A stretch of DNA of 64,000 nt from JAQBVV01 sp965249205 (GTDB lineage: Bacteria; Acidobacteriota; Vicinamibacteria; Vicinamibacterales; UBA2999). This document shows positions 63,801 through 64,000 of this stretch, in pieces; position 1 is the stretch's first letter, and every line of letters starts with the position of its first letter. Location: assembly GCA_965249205.1 (NCBI GenBank), contig CBDFLL010000005.1, forward strand, positions 1 through 64,000, read 5' to 3'. A program made the translations under genes and the position numbers. The notes under the pieces were generated by a model. The model saw only the letters and a program-made list of their open reading frames with translations, was not told the DNA's origin and did no database searches.

Positions 63801-64000
63801 CGGGCGAGCTCGGCCAGGTAGGGCCGCATCTGTTCCGCACCCAGCGCGCAGTTAAGGCCGACGCTGAACGGCTTGGCGTGGCGGATGGAGGCGTAGAAGG
63901 CATCGATCATCTGGCCGGAGAGTGTGCGGCCGCTCCGGTCGGTGATCGTCGCGGAAATCATCAGTGGCAGTTCGATGCCACGCTCGTCGAAGACCTCGAG
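60884..64000 (-). CDS. metH: Cobalamin-dependent methionine synthase, 5' end cut by window edge
   Basis: The frame is open from the right edge (LEVFDERGIELPL before the internal Met at 63961) for about 1038 codons, so the first ~190 residues are missing. Domains in order: end of the homocysteine-binding part with Zn ligands in VGLNCALG and NMLGGCCGTTPDH; folate domain (FIMIGERTNVTGSKRF, VDSSKWSVIEAGLKC); B12 domain with KGDVHDIGKNIVGVVL; and C-terminal AdoMet-reactivation domain (RGIRPAFGYPACPDHSEKRK). It methylates homocysteine using 5-methyl-THF and B12. Confidence 0.97.
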   Translation of the reverse strand, partial: LEVFDERGIELPLMISATITDRSGRTLSGQMIDAFYASIRHAKPFSVGLNCALGAEQMRPYLAELARIAECHVSCYPNAGLPNAFGEYDEQPTDTGRLLRDFAESGFVNMLGGCCGTTPDHIQAVASAIDGVAPRRLSLPDPQSPNPTTFTQLSGLETLAIRPDSNFIMIGERTNVTGSKRFARLITSGEFAEAADVALGQVRGGANIIDVNMDEGMLDSEAAMTTFLNIIATEPEIARLPIMVDSSKWSVIEAGLKCVQGKAVVNSISLKEGEEDFLQKARLVRRYGAAVVVMAFDEQGQADTVARKVEICQRAYRLLLDKAGFDPHDIIFDPNILAIATGLEEHNNYAVNFIEATGLIKATCPGVKISGGVSNLSFSFRGNDVIREAMHSAFLFHAIKAGLDMGIVNAGQLIVYESISAELLEHVEDVIFNRREDATERLVQLAETVKGEGRKQEYDMTWREATVEKRLAHALIHGVVDFIESDVEEARLSLHRPLDVIEGPLMDGMKVVGDLFGAGKMFLPQVVKSARAMKKAVAYLLPYMEEEKRKGGTTGSSPGKIVMATVKGDVHDIGKNIVGVVLGCNNYDVIDLGVMVPVDRLLQTATDEHADLVGLSGLITPSLDEMVFVAREMERRGFTIPLLIGGATTSRQHTAVKIAQEFSQPVVHVLDASRAVDVVSRLLSETQKQDFDAANRADQDTIRQQYAALKQRPLLAWPAAQANRAKFDWRRDEVATPAFTGARMLDDVRLEDLVPYIDWTFFFAAWELKGRFPGILDHPQYGAAARELYGHASELLDRIVRDRLLRPRGVYGFWPACTEGDDIVVCDAAGSELLRFNMLRQQETMSAGKPNLSLADFIAPRESGVRDSIGAFAVTTGHGVDELVAEFERDHDDYNAIMVKALADRLAEAFTEFLHARARRDWGYGAAEQLTSADIVAERYRGIRPAFGYPACPDHSEKRKLFDLLQAERTGITLTGSFAMAPAAAVSGLYFAHPQARYFTVGRIGPDQIDDYAARKRLSVAEVERWLAPNLSYEPVGV

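Overview
The window is a GC-rich bacterial chromosome segment with densely packed genes, many 1-4 base gene overlaps and frequent GTG/TTG starts. The gene content (PQQ-type sugar dehydrogenase, UbiD-family decarboxylase, M16 peptidase, GlcDEF, many GT-C and FkbM-type surface genes) is compatible with Acidobacteriota such as Vicinamibacteria. That is an inference; there is no rRNA or marker tree here. I saw no rRNA, tRNA or CRISPR array.

Layout. 1-6568: housekeeping and metabolic genes (sugar dehydrogenase cut by the left edge, YtoQ-like protein, [2Fe-2S] ferredoxin, TerC, DUF1499 protein, rsgA, a tandem-domain cyclophilin). 6565-9444: a nest of mobile DNA in which an IS481-like element interrupts an IS5-like element, itself abutting a 287-bp MITE-like element. 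9498-15582: dinB, dut, M16 peptidase, peroxiredoxin, SDR, NTF2-like protein. 15604-16906: an intact copy of the same IS5-like element, next to a YugP-type metallopeptidase. Both IS5-like copies sit on a CTAG that contains the TAG stop codon of the neighbouring gene.

18539-24828 (minus strand) is the most unusual region. It is an apparent operon of small proteins of unknown function, several of which read as Ig-like beta-sandwich domains without signal peptides. They are followed by a CrtC/AttH-like lipocalin-fold protein and an SCP2-like/polyprenyl-synthase fusion. Two of its genes are interrupted, one by a frameshift in a seven-base homopolymer and one by an in-frame TAA.

25401-31293: ettA, UbiD-family decarboxylase, apaG, ABC exporter. 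31331-42239: a surface-glycan or lipid-linked sugar region with a DPM1-like glycosyltransferase, two paralogous modules (TPR protein plus polytopic GT-C-like protein) bracketing an epimerase and a GMC-like oxidoreductase, and a TMTC-like protein. 42236-43637: a glycosyltransferase 3' remnant joined to a collagen-like gene that has lost its own 5' end. 43888-50632: quinone oxidoreductase, then glcD-glcE-glcF and an aldehyde dehydrogenase, a plausible glycolaldehyde-glycolate-glyoxylate route. 50753-56850: a rearranged glycan locus in which a truncated WecB-like gene is joined head to head with a truncated FkbM methyltransferase, followed by more methyltransferases and glycosyltransferases. 56972-64000: arfB, an FMN-dependent alpha-hydroxy-acid oxidase, a GNAT-like protein, glnA and metH (cut by the right edge).

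The recurring theme is genome remodelling: nested IS elements, gene remnants, head-to-head junctions of 5'-truncated genes, and duplicated modules in surface-polysaccharide DNA.
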